NCBI GenBank assembly: GCA_944326625.1
Contig: CALVER010000034.1
Coordinates: forward strand, 1 to 11,346
From: Candidatus Gastranaerophilales bacterium
Lineage (GTDB): Bacteria; Cyanobacteriota; Vampirovibrionia; Gastranaerophilales; Gastranaerophilaceae
Direction of reading: 5' to 3'
Length of the DNA: 11,346 bases
Shown here piece by piece: positions 4,878 to 11,107 of this stretch. Position 1 is the stretch's first letter; every line of letters starts with the position of its first letter. The translations under genes and the position numbers were made by a program. The notes beneath the pieces were generated by a model that made no database searches, was not told where the DNA came from, and saw nothing but the letters and a program-made list of their open reading frames with translations.

Positions 4878-6597
4878 TTACGTCCTCCGAAGTTTCGTCT
4901 TTATCGTCAAAATCGTTAGCAATTGAGCTTAAAAGAGTTTCGGTTTCTACCATGTGCTCACCTAAAAGGCATGCAATTTCCTGCACGATTGAAATATTTT
5001 TTGATATAACTTCGTGTGCTTTTTGTGAAATTTTTTCACGATTAGTTTCGGTTTGAGTTACATCGGTTATAATTGCGCCTACAATTTCGTTTTCTTCAAT
5101 AGTAAATGCGCTTATGTCAAAAAGGCGGTTTTTAACCGGATAACGTTCTTTATGTAAATCTTTACCGGTTTTCAATATTGTTTTGAAAATATCCGCAAAA
5201 TCTACAATTCTGTCAATTGCAGCGCCTGTCATGCCGTCAGGTCTTGCTTTGAAAATTTCGTACATATCGCCGGTAAACATTTTCATAAAGCTGTCATTCG
5301 CTTCCAAAATATTCATATTGTTGTCTACCATAACGACTGCTGCCGGCATGCATCTAAACATTGCGGCGGCTTTTCTGACTGCAATTTTTCTCATATAAGA
5401 TACGCACATTGAAGTTTCGGCATCGCCGTTGAGAAGTGCAACCGCCATATCACGGCATGTAGGATAACCGCAGCCTCCGCAGTTCAGTTCGTCGTCAACG
5501 GAATGCTTGCCGATTCGTTTGAGTGCCTGTAAAATATCTTCCATCGGGTAGGTCTTGTGTTTAACTCTGGATGAGGTGTAATCTACATCTACAACGACTG
5601 CCGGTTTTTTCGGAATTACAAGACGGTGTTTTACGTTTGATAAAACATCCGATACAATGCTTATGCCCGCTTTTTCGGTAGAAATACAAGGGCCTGCTAC
5701 GCAGCCGCCTTCACAAGATAAACCTTCCACAAAAATTACTTTATCAATTTTTTCCGGTTTAAGATTTGTTAAGGCTTTTTCAAAATTTGCAAGGCCGCAA
5801 ATATCAATTAATTGAATATTTTCTTTTATTCCGACTCTTTTTATTGTTTCGTTCATACCACCGTCTATAGGGTACAAAGCTCCTTCATGGGCTGAGTGCG
5901 GAACAAATTTGTTTTTATTATCCGCCGAAACATTGGAAATATCCCCGATATCATCATTTATCCAGCGTTTTAATTCTTCAAAAGTCAGCGCAACATCTAT
6001 TAATCCGCCATGATCGGATTCATTTTTTTTGCCTATACATGGACCTATAAATACGATTGAAATATCTTCGCCGAATTTTTCTTTAAGCATTTTGGCATGT
6101 GTCATTGCAGGTGAACCTATCGGCGTAATGTTATTAGTGAATTCCGGATGATAATGCCTTATAAAATCAACTATTACAGGGCATGCGCTTGATATAAAAA
6201 GCCCTTTTTCGGCATTATTTAATAATTCAGCTGTTTTAATAGAAACTTCTTCGGCACCGAGTGCGGTTTCGGAAACATCTTTAAATCCTAAGCGCTTAAG
6301 AATTGAAATGATTTTTTCTTCCGTCATTTCAAATACACCGCTCCAGGAAGGGGCAAGCGATACATAGACATCTTTTTTTGAAAGTAAAAGTTTTTTTGCT
6401 TTATCTATATCTGTTCGAACGCGTTTTGCGCCGGCAGGGCAGGCTTTTACACAAGCACCGCAGGCAATGCATTTGTCAGGTATGACTGATGCGTGGCCGT
6501 CTTCTATTTTAATAGCTTTAACGTGGCATTCCCGAACGCACCTGTAGCAGTCGTGGCATTCGTTAATAAGCGTATAAACAGGATTTTGTTTGTCCAT
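4867..6597 (-). CDS. putative sensory [FeFe] hydrogenase with PAS domain (HydS-like)
   Basis: 576 residues. Two [4Fe-4S] motifs come first: C14/C17/C20/C24 and C43/C46/C49/C53. The H-cluster domain (about 75-330) keeps all four ligands: C139 (L1 SSACPVI), C187 (L2 IGPCIGKK), and C295 and C299 (L3 EGLSCEGGCVAGPC). The proton-relay Cys before C139 is Ala138, as in sensory group C enzymes. A further four-Cys [4Fe-4S] domain lies at C373/C376/C381/C398, and a PAS domain at about 410-515. The C-terminal tail (515-576) is helical and acidic. No kinase domain is fused, so the signal probably goes to the phosphatase encoded next, with 11 bases of overlap. AAGGAG, sharing bases with the stop of the gene before it, stands five bases before the ATG. 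It is probably a cytoplasmic H2 or redox sensor; a slow catalytic role is not excluded. Confidence 0.88.
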   Translation of the reverse strand: MDKQNPVYTLINECHDCYRCVRECHVKAIKIEDGHASVIPDKCIACGACVKACPAGAKRVRTDIDKAKKLLLSKKDVYVSLAPSWSGVFEMTEEKIISILKRLGFKDVSETALGAEEVSIKTAELLNNAEKGLFISSACPVIVDFIRHYHPEFTNNITPIGSPAMTHAKMLKEKFGEDISIVFIGPCIGKKNESDHGGLIDVALTFEELKRWINDDIGDISNVSADNKNKFVPHSAHEGALYPIDGGMNETIKRVGIKENIQLIDICGLANFEKALTNLKPEKIDKVIFVEGLSCEGGCVAGPCISTEKAGISIVSDVLSNVKHRLVIPKKPAVVVDVDYTSSRVKHKTYPMEDILQALKRIGKHSVDDELNCGGCGYPTCRDMAVALLNGDAETSMCVSYMRKIAVRKAAAMFRCMPAAVVMVDNNMNILEANDSFMKMFTGDMYEIFKARPDGMTGAAIDRIVDFADIFKTILKTGKDLHKERYPVKNRLFDISAFTIEENEIVGAIITDVTQTETNREKISQKAHEVISKNISIVQEIACLLGEHMVETETLLSSIANDFDDKDETSEDVSVH

Positions 6598-6606
6598 TTA
6601 TTCTCC

Positions 6607-6852
6607 TTAGGATGAAGTGTTTTGTTCCAAGATTTCTTTTAATTTATCAATATCAACGCCGTTATATTCTTTCCCGTTGACGTAGATATTTGGCCCCAAT
6701 GCACATTTGTTTTCACATCTTGTGCCTTCCAGTTCAATATTTGCATCAATTCCGTGTTCTTTTATATAATCTTCAAGAAAAGCTAAATTCTCCTGATTCC
6801 CGCGTGCAAAGCACGAACTTCCCATACATACCGTTATATTTAATTTTGCCAT
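6607..6852 (-). CDS. thioredoxin-like [2Fe-2S] ferredoxin, first gene of the hydrogenase operon
   Basis: 81 residues with C9, C14, C46 and C50 in the C-x4-C and C-x3-C spacing of thioredoxin-like [2Fe-2S] proteins. It differs clearly from the second such protein of the operon (3440-3697): the two share the fold and cysteines but little else, so this is no recent duplication. Its place directly before the sensory hydrogenase suggests it serves that protein, while the other serves the catalytic enzyme; this pairing is inferred. AGAGGA stands four bases before ATG. Its TAA stop is part of the SD of the next gene (TAAGGAG), giving tight coupling. Confidence 0.85.
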   Translation of the reverse strand: MAKLNITVCMGSSCFARGNQENLAFLEDYIKEHGIDANIELEGTRCENKCALGPNIYVNGKEYNGVDIDKLKEILEQNTSS

Positions 6853-6873
6853 ACCGTCCTCTCAATAATATTT

Positions 6874-6902
6874 ATTTTATATTATAGTTTTAATATTGGC
6901 AA
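6874..6902 (-). promoter_or_regulatory. promoter of the hydrogenase operon
   Basis: TTGCCA (6902-6897), 17 bases, then TAAAAT (6879-6874) on the minus strand. The -35 hexamer is the same as in the upstream pilin promoter. The predicted start near 6867 leaves a leader of about 15 bases. A second candidate -10, TATAAT (6886-6881), has no good -35. No operator for an H2-responsive regulator can be recognised. Confidence 0.55.
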
Positions 6903-6975
6903 CAATTTTACAAGTTTAAAAAATAATTTACATTGTATTAAGTAATTTAAATTTCTTTTCTCAATTTTCATCTTA

Positions 6976-6984
6976 TGGTAGAAT
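6976..6984 (+). promoter_or_regulatory. extended -10 promoter of glyA
   Basis: TGGTAGAAT is an extended -10 (TG-N-TAGAAT). No convincing -35 is present 17 bases upstream. The predicted start is near 6991, leaving a leader of about 15 bases with AGGGGGAG before the glyA ATG. The leader is too short for a riboswitch. Confidence 0.5.
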
Positions 6985-7005
6985 AAGCCCAAAAGGGGGA
7001 GAGTA

Positions 7006-8244
7006 ATGAACTTAGAACATATAAAAAAAGTTGATCCGGTTGTTGCAGAGCAGATAGAATTGGAGCTTAAACGCCAGCAGGAAACGATAGAACTTATTGC
7101 GAGTGAAAATATAACATCTCTTGCCGTAATGGAGGCTGCAGGGAGCGTTTTGACGAATAAATATGCGGAAGGCAAGCCGCACAAAAGATTTTATAACGGT
7201 TGTGAGCATGTTGATGTGATTGAAGAAATTGCACAAAAAAGAGCTTGTGAACTTTTTAAAATGGATCATGCAAACGTTCAGCCTCATAGCGGTGCGCAGG
7301 CTAATATGGCAGTCTTTATGTATTGTTTAAAACCCGGCGACAAGGTATTGGGTATGGATTTGTCAAACGGCGGACATCTTTCTCACGGTTCACCGGTTAA
7401 CTTTTCAGGCTTATATTTTGATGTGGCAAGTTACGGTGTGGATGAAGAGGGTAATATTGATTATGATGATGTGCTTAAAAAGGCAAAAGAACACAAACCG
7501 AAACTTATTATTTGCGGTGCAAGCAACTACTCAAAAGTAATTGATTTCAAAAAGTTTAGAGAAATTGCCGATGAAGTTGGCGCATATTTGTTAGCGGATA
7601 TTGCGCATATTGCAGGACTTGTTGTGACAGGTTTGCACCCGTCACCTGCACCTTATGCGGATTTTGTAACGACAACTACGCATAAATCTTTGAGAGGACC
7701 GAGAGGCGGGATTACAATGTGCCGTGAAGAGCATGCTGCAGGGATTGATAAAGCAATATTCCCCGGTATGCAGGGCGGACCTTTGGAGCATATTATTGCG
7801 GCAAAAGCCGTTGCTTTACACGAAGCTATGCAGCCGGAATTTAAAACTTATGCGGAACAGATTATTAAAAATGCCAAAGCACTTGCTCAAGGGCTTATGG
7901 ACGAAGGCATGGATATTGTGGGCGGCATGACGGAAAACCATTTAATGACGCTTGATTTAAGAAGAACAGGCAAAACCGGAAAAGATATGGCAAATGTGCT
8001 TGAACGTGTCGGAATTACGGCGAACAAAAATACAGTTCCGAACGATCCGCAGAGTCCGTTTGTAACGTCTGGCATAAGACTCGGTACGCCTGCTGTTACA
8101 ACCAGAGGTTTCAAAGAAGACGATATGACAGAAGTTGCAAAAATTATTGCATCTGCAATTTTTGCATCTGATAATGAACAGGGTTTGAAAAATTTGCGCG
8201 AACGCTCTTTGAAACTTTGTAAAAAGTATCCTTTGTATCAATAG
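7006..8244 (+). CDS. glyA: serine hydroxymethyltransferase
   Basis: 412 residues, full length for bacterial GlyA. The PLP enzyme moves the serine hydroxymethyl group to tetrahydrofolate, making glycine and 5,10-methylene-THF in the cytoplasm. Visible family features are the N-terminal ELIASEN (29-35), NKYAEGKPHKRFYNG (51-65), the PLP-contact segment ADIAHIAG (197-204, with D198 and H201), and the Schiff-base lysine K227 within TTTTHKSLRGPRGG. The C-terminus has the usual GIRLGTPAVTTRGF. A strong SD (GGGGGAG) precedes ATG 7006. It is transcribed divergently from the hydrogenase operon, with 153 bases between. No T-tailed terminator follows; the first hairpin downstream is at 8283-8305. Nothing is odd in the protein. 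Confidence 0.97.
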   Translation: MNLEHIKKVDPVVAEQIELELKRQQETIELIASENITSLAVMEAAGSVLTNKYAEGKPHKRFYNGCEHVDVIEEIAQKRACELFKMDHANVQPHSGAQANMAVFMYCLKPGDKVLGMDLSNGGHLSHGSPVNFSGLYFDVASYGVDEEGNIDYDDVLKKAKEHKPKLIICGASNYSKVIDFKKFREIADEVGAYLLADIAHIAGLVVTGLHPSPAPYADFVTTTTHKSLRGPRGGITMCREEHAAGIDKAIFPGMQGGPLEHIIAAKAVALHEAMQPEFKTYAEQIIKNAKALAQGLMDEGMDIVGGMTENHLMTLDLRRTGKTGKDMANVLERVGITANKNTVPNDPQSPFVTSGIRLGTPAVTTRGFKEDDMTEVAKIIASAIFASDNEQGLKNLRERSLKLCKKYPLYQ

Positions 8245-8282
8245 ATTTACATAAAGTATATGCGGAATAAGAAACAGACAAA

Positions 8283-8305
8283 CCGCGCCTATAATCACGG
8301 CGCGG
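8283..8305. repeat. GC-rich hairpin after glyA
   Basis: CCGCGCC (8283-8289) and GGCGCGG (8299-8305) form a 7-bp all-GC stem with a 9-base loop, 38 bases after the glyA stop. No T run follows, so it is at best a weak or factor-dependent terminator, or a stem that shields the 3' end. Confidence 0.5.
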
Positions 8306-8370
8306 AATGTTACGCAGAAATAATCCGCGATAGCGGAGTGAACAATAACTGTAGCCGAAACAAACTTCAT

Positions 8371-8466
8371 AGGCGTGTATTGTCTGAGCGGTAAATGTAT
8401 TTAGATCCCGCAACAAGTGCGGGATGACGTATAGCGAGTTTACACGCCTTAATGTTGAGGCGTACA
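8371..8466. repeat. nested hairpins with competing arms
   Basis: AGGCGTGTA (8371-8379) pairs with TACACGCCT (8441-8449), enclosing the perfect hairpin ATCCCGCA-ACAAG-TGCGGGAT (8405-8425). The right arm can instead pair with AGGCGT at 8458-8463 (ACGCCT at 8444-8449). Two exclusive folds are thus possible. Resemblance of the inner hairpin to CGGGATGACG at 181-190 points to a dispersed repeat. Confidence 0.55.
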
Positions 8467-8501
8467 AGTTATTAGTGAACGCAGCGTGCGGTAGTTTTGT
8501 G

Positions 8502-8523
8502 CAACTTTTGCTATCAAAAGTTG
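8502..8523. repeat. perfect 9-bp hairpin
   Basis: CAACTTTTG (8502-8510) and CAAAAGTTG (8515-8523) pair perfectly around the loop CTAT. The flanks GCAGCGTGCGG (8481-8491) and CCGCCGTGCGCGCAGCAC (8524-8541) are GC-rich. It looks like the core of a dispersed repeat or a structured RNA; no function can be assigned. Confidence 0.55.
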
Positions 8524-8607
8524 CCGCCGTGCGCGCAGCACCCGCCGGAGGCACTGAAAAAATTAATTAAAAAACTTCCGATAACAGTTTTTATGTATAG
8601 CGGTAAT

Positions 8608-8625
8608 ACTAATACTTGTATTAGT
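8608..8625. promoter_or_regulatory. 18-bp palindrome, possible operator
   Basis: ACTAATAC-TT-GTATTAGT has perfect 8-base arms. A second perfect palindrome, CCAATATTGG, lies at 8654-8663. Both sit upstream of the wecA-like gene in AT-rich DNA, the size and form of dimeric repressor sites. No regulator gene is nearby. Confidence 0.35.
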
Positions 8626-8674
8626 TTACAAATAATCGTATAAAGCGGCTTTACCAATATTGGCACAATATAAT

Positions 8675-8690
8675 GTCCTGCCTCAGGCAG
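8675..8690. repeat. 16-bp palindrome-containing repeat, second copy
   Basis: GTCCTGCCTCAGGCAG is the exact reverse complement of 278-293. It holds the hairpin CTGCC-TCA-GGCAG (8678-8690), just after a TATAAT at 8669-8674. Confidence 0.55.
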
Positions 8691-8703
8691 ATAAAATATA
8701 TTA

Positions 8704-8731
8704 TGTACATTTTTGTTTTATTTGCTATAAT
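8704..8731 (+). promoter_or_regulatory. candidate promoter of the wecA-like gene
   Basis: TGTACA (8704-8709, four of six to consensus), 16 bases, then a perfect TATAAT (8726-8731). The predicted start near 8738 leaves a short leader with GGGAG before the proposed start codon. Confidence 0.5.
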
Positions 8732-8754
8732 AAAAACGAAAAGGGAGAATAGTT

Positions 8755-9792
8755 ATTATTATCAGATTAACACATGCTCACATAATCGGTACGGTAATCG
8801 CCTATATTCTGGGTGTTTTTCTCGTGCCGCTGGTAATCAGTTTTTCCAAAAAAGAAGGACTTGTTGATGTCCCGAATGAACGAAAAATCCATACCAAACC
8901 TATTTCACGTATAGGCGGTGTGGCTATCTGGACAAGTACCATGCTTACATTTTTATGTCTGGTATTTTTAAGCTATTATCCTTACGGAAGTCTGCTTTCA
9001 GGGATTTTACTCGGCAGTTCTTTGATGTTTTTGTTGGGACTTGTCGATGATGTGTACGGGTTGGGCGCTAAATTTAAACTCTTTATTCAGGTTGCAATCG
9101 CAACTCTTGTCTATTTATTGGGTGTACAAATAAATGAAATCCCTTTATTCGGCGGAATTGATTTGGGGATTTTGTCTTACCCTATAACTTTATTGTGGAT
9201 TGTGGGTATAAGTAATGCCGTGAACTTTATTGACGGCGTAGACGGGCTTGCGGGTTCCGTTGTGACGGTAAATGCGATTACGCTTGCCATAATCGCAGTT
9301 GCCATGACGCCTTCCAGCCCCATAAGCGCATTGATAGGTTTTATCCTTGCAGGTTCCATGCTCGCATTTTTGACTTATAACTTCAATCCTGCAAGAATTT
9401 TTATGGGTGACAGCGGTGCGCTGTTTTCAGGCTTTTTGCTTGCAACAATTTCAATTACCGGTGTTATGAAAGCCGCAACTCTCGCAATTATTCTGCCGTT
9501 TGTTGTTTTGGCAGTTCCTATTATGGATATAACTTATTCTTCTTTGAGAAGAATTTTTAAAGGCCAGTCGCCTTTTGTGGCTGATGCCGAACATATTCAC
9601 CACAAACTTTTGCACGCTGGTTTTTCTCAGAAAAAAACCGTTGTGATTTTGACATCCGTTGCGATTATAGCAGGTGCTCTGGCATCACTGTTTATGGGCA
9701 CTAACACAATTAAACATTATTTTATTTATATTCTTGCAATTGTGTTAATAATGTTTGCTTTAAATTTAATAAAACTATTGACAAAAAAATAA
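8755..9792 (+). CDS. WecA/TagO-family undecaprenyl-phosphate GlcNAc-1-phosphate transferase
   Basis: About 345 residues from the start proposed here. It moves a HexNAc-1-phosphate from its UDP sugar to undecaprenyl phosphate at the inner face of the membrane, starting an O-antigen, teichoic-acid or similar cell-surface polymer. Visible: GLVDVPNERKIHTKPISRIGG after the first helix, DDVYGLG, NFIDGVDGLAG, FMGDSGALFSG and the HIHHKLLHAG motif, which marks WecA/TagO rather than MraY. About ten membrane segments are evident. The first ATG/GTG/TTG in frame is GTG 8824, but starting there removes half of helix 1 (IIGTVIAYILGVFLVPLVIS). The frame is open back to 8734 and GGGAG (8743-8747) stands seven bases before ATT at 8755, so I propose an ATT start; ATT 8758 is also possible. 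The family call is confident; exact sugar and start are less so. Confidence 0.85.
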   Translation: MIIRLTHAHIIGTVIAYILGVFLVPLVISFSKKEGLVDVPNERKIHTKPISRIGGVAIWTSTMLTFLCLVFLSYYPYGSLLSGILLGSSLMFLLGLVDDVYGLGAKFKLFIQVAIATLVYLLGVQINEIPLFGGIDLGILSYPITLLWIVGISNAVNFIDGVDGLAGSVVTVNAITLAIIAVAMTPSSPISALIGFILAGSMLAFLTYNFNPARIFMGDSGALFSGFLLATISITGVMKAATLAIILPFVVLAVPIMDITYSSLRRIFKGQSPFVADAEHIHHKLLHAGFSQKKTVVILTSVAIIAGALASLFMGTNTIKHYFIYILAIVLIMFALNLIKLLTKK

Positions 9793-9806
9793 CTTTCGTT
9801 TATAAT
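9778..9806 (+). promoter_or_regulatory. perfect consensus sigma-70 promoter for the small membrane protein
   Basis: TTGACA (9778-9783), exactly 17 bases, then TATAAT (9801-9806). All twelve consensus bases match. The -35 lies in the last codons of the wecA-like gene and the -10 follows its stop. The predicted start near 9813 leaves a leader of about 135 bases before ATG 9948. Confidence 0.8.
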
Positions 9807-9895
9807 GCACAACAAATAAAAGATTTTATAACTCAGTTTTAAATAGTGTTTATTTAAAATATTTAAGTGTAAATCTTTACCATAATGTGAAAATA

Positions 9896-9921
9896 TTGAA
9901 ACTTAGTTTTAAAAGTTTCAA
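9896..9921 (+). other. 9-bp hairpin in the leader of the small membrane protein gene
   Basis: TTGAAACTT (9896-9904) and AAGTTTCAA (9913-9921) pair perfectly with an 8-base loop, 26 bases before the ATG. No T tract follows. It might affect message stability or ribosome access. I recognise no known riboswitch or sRNA in the leader. Confidence 0.4.
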
Positions 9922-9947
9922 AAAGTACACGTATAAGGATTTATATT

Positions 9948-10337
9948 ATGAAAACACACGAAGTACAACAAAATAGCTCATTAGGACATGGAATAAAATC
10001 CGCAATTATCGGCGGTGCAGTCGGTTATGCTGCAAAATATGCATTACCTTTAACCAGTCAGGAAATGGATGCTGACTACAAACGTGTAGTCCATTTGATT
10101 AAGAAAAATGCCGTAAAAGCAAAACGGGAATTTTTTACTGAGATAAAAGATCTTCCGACAAGATCTTTGGCTCATGATACGTATATTAATTCCGCAAAGA
10201 AATTTGCGAAACATAATATTTGTGCTTATGATACAGCATTGAAAAAAATCAGACCTGCAGCACCGTTTGTTATTGCAGGTGCCGTAACAGGTTTGGTAAG
10301 TTCATTCGTTTATAACGTTTTCAGAACGGATGTTTAA
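9948..10337 (+). CDS. small two-helix membrane protein, function unknown
   Basis: 129 residues; I do not recognise the family. A Gly/Ala-rich hydrophobic segment lies at about 16-36 (around IIGGAVGYAAKYA) and a second at about 104-124 (around FVIAGAVTGLVSSF). Between them is a basic, Lys-rich helical stretch of about 65 residues. There is no cleavable signal peptide and no cysteine pair. AAGGA stands eight bases before the ATG, and coding character is good. A perfect consensus promoter and a leader of about 135 bases indicate strong expression of its own. The stop overlaps the stop of convergent tyrA by a few bases. The Gly-rich helices with a basic loop could suit a structural or membrane-bending role, but that is speculation. 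Confidence 0.75.
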   Translation: MKTHEVQQNSSLGHGIKSAIIGGAVGYAAKYALPLTSQEMDADYKRVVHLIKKNAVKAKREFFTEIKDLPTRSLAHDTYINSAKKFAKHNICAYDTALKKIRPAAPFVIAGAVTGLVSSFVYNVFRTDV

Positions 10338-10350
10338 ATAAACATTTTTT
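10330..10350 (+). terminator. weak terminator-like hairpin over the convergent stop codons
   Basis: ATGTTT (10330-10335), loop AAAT, AAACAT (10340-10345), with T at 10345-10350. The stem is AT-rich and weak, but the T tail suits termination of the plus-strand gene. The stop codons of both convergent genes lie inside it. Confidence 0.4.
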
Positions 10351-11107
10351 CGCGCTGAGATTTAATCTTTTGGATAATCTCGGCGTAATTTTTGCCGGTT
10401 AATTCCCCGAGGGATTTATACAGCTTTAAAATAGCATTCTGAATGTTTTCAGCATTCATATTAACCATATCGCACGCCATTTCTTCATTAGACATTGCAA
10501 GCCGTGTCATGTCGCGGAAACCGCTGGATGCAATATCAAGAGCAAGTTTATTATCGCTTGCGGTCAAAAACAGGGCTTGTGCAACAACCATTGGCATGTG
10601 AGAAATTAATGCAACCGCTTCGTCATGCTCTTTTGGCGTTGTAATAACCGGTTCTGCACCGAGTTCTCTAATCAAATTTTCTAAATTTGTTCTTGCTTCT
10701 TTCGGAACAGCAAAACACGGTGTGATAACCCATCTGGCGCCTTTAAAAAGTCCGTCAAAAGAGTTTTCAAATCCTTTGTGTTCCGTTCCTGCCATAGGAT
10801 GCGACGGAATAAAAATATAGGGTCTTTCTTTTTGGCAGACAAAGGTTTTGAGGCTGCATACATCGGTTACAATTGTGTCAGACGGCAAGATGTGTTCAAG
10901 TGTATCCAGAACAGCAAGCGTTTTATTCATTGCAGTACAAACAAAGACAATTTCGCAGTCTTTCAGGATTGCGTAATCTGCCGTGATGTTGGGCAAAATC
11001 CCCTGCATGGAATTTGAAACCGCACTGACGTCATACCCCAGCGCTGTGAGTGATTTAAAAATCGACCCGCCGATTAGCCCTAAACCTACTACTCCGATTT
11101 TTTTCAT
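10334..11107 (-). CDS. tyrA: prephenate/arogenate dehydrogenase
   Basis: 257 residues. It oxidatively decarboxylates prephenate (or arogenate) in tyrosine synthesis, using NAD or NADP, in the cytoplasm. Motifs: nucleotide-binding GLGLIGGS at 8-15, TDVCSLK near 81-87, PSHPMAGTEHKGF at 101-113 (a substrate-site signature), ISHMPMVVAQAL at 168-179 with H170, and SGFRDMTRLA at 195-204. It is short for the family and stops after the helical dimerisation domain, with no ACT domain and no chorismate mutase fusion, like the short cyanobacterial arogenate dehydrogenases. Substrate and cofactor preference cannot be read safely. The ATG overlaps the proA stop (ATGA), and AAGGA stands nine bases upstream inside proA, so translation is coupled. 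The 3' end overlaps the small membrane protein gene tail to tail. Confidence 0.93.
   Translation of the reverse strand: MKKIGVVGLGLIGGSIFKSLTALGYDVSAVSNSMQGILPNITADYAILKDCEIVFVCTAMNKTLAVLDTLEHILPSDTIVTDVCSLKTFVCQKERPYIFIPSHPMAGTEHKGFENSFDGLFKGARWVITPCFAVPKEARTNLENLIRELGAEPVITTPKEHDEAVALISHMPMVVAQALFLTASDNKLALDIASSGFRDMTRLAMSNEEMACDMVNMNAENIQNAILKLYKSLGELTGKNYAEIIQKIKSQREKMFI

Larger units (their letters stand above)
8245..8754. other. gene-free, structure-rich spacer between glyA and the wecA-like gene
   Basis: About 510 bases with no credible gene. The left part (to about 8560) is richer in G and C than its surroundings and packed with hairpins, several listed separately, plus TCCGC-GATA-GCGGA (8324-8337). 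The right part is AT-rich with palindromes at 8608-8625 and 8654-8663 and a shared 16-mer at 8675-8690. Short open frames here lack SDs and family features. A mosaic of dispersed repeats, a structured non-coding RNA, or both would explain it. Confidence 0.6.

Noticed and set aside
6903..7005. Glycine or THF riboswitch before glyA
   Set aside because: The extended -10 leaves a leader of about 15 bases and no paired core is visible.
8144..8554. Two minus-strand frames (7957-8370 and 8144-8554) at and after the glyA 3' end
   Set aside because: Both overlap the certain glyA gene and pass through repeat-like hairpins. No SD or recognisable domain.
8660..8674. TTGGCAC as a sigma-54 -24 element
   Set aside because: The required GC at the -12 position with proper spacing is absent.
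8673..8867. 64-codon plus-strand frame starting MSCLRQIKYI
   Set aside because: It starts in the 16-base repeat, has no SD, and overlaps the wecA-like gene in another frame.
8824..9792. GTG 8824 as start of the wecA-like gene
   Set aside because: It would remove half of the first membrane helix, and only a poor GGTG stands upstream. Kept as an alternative only.
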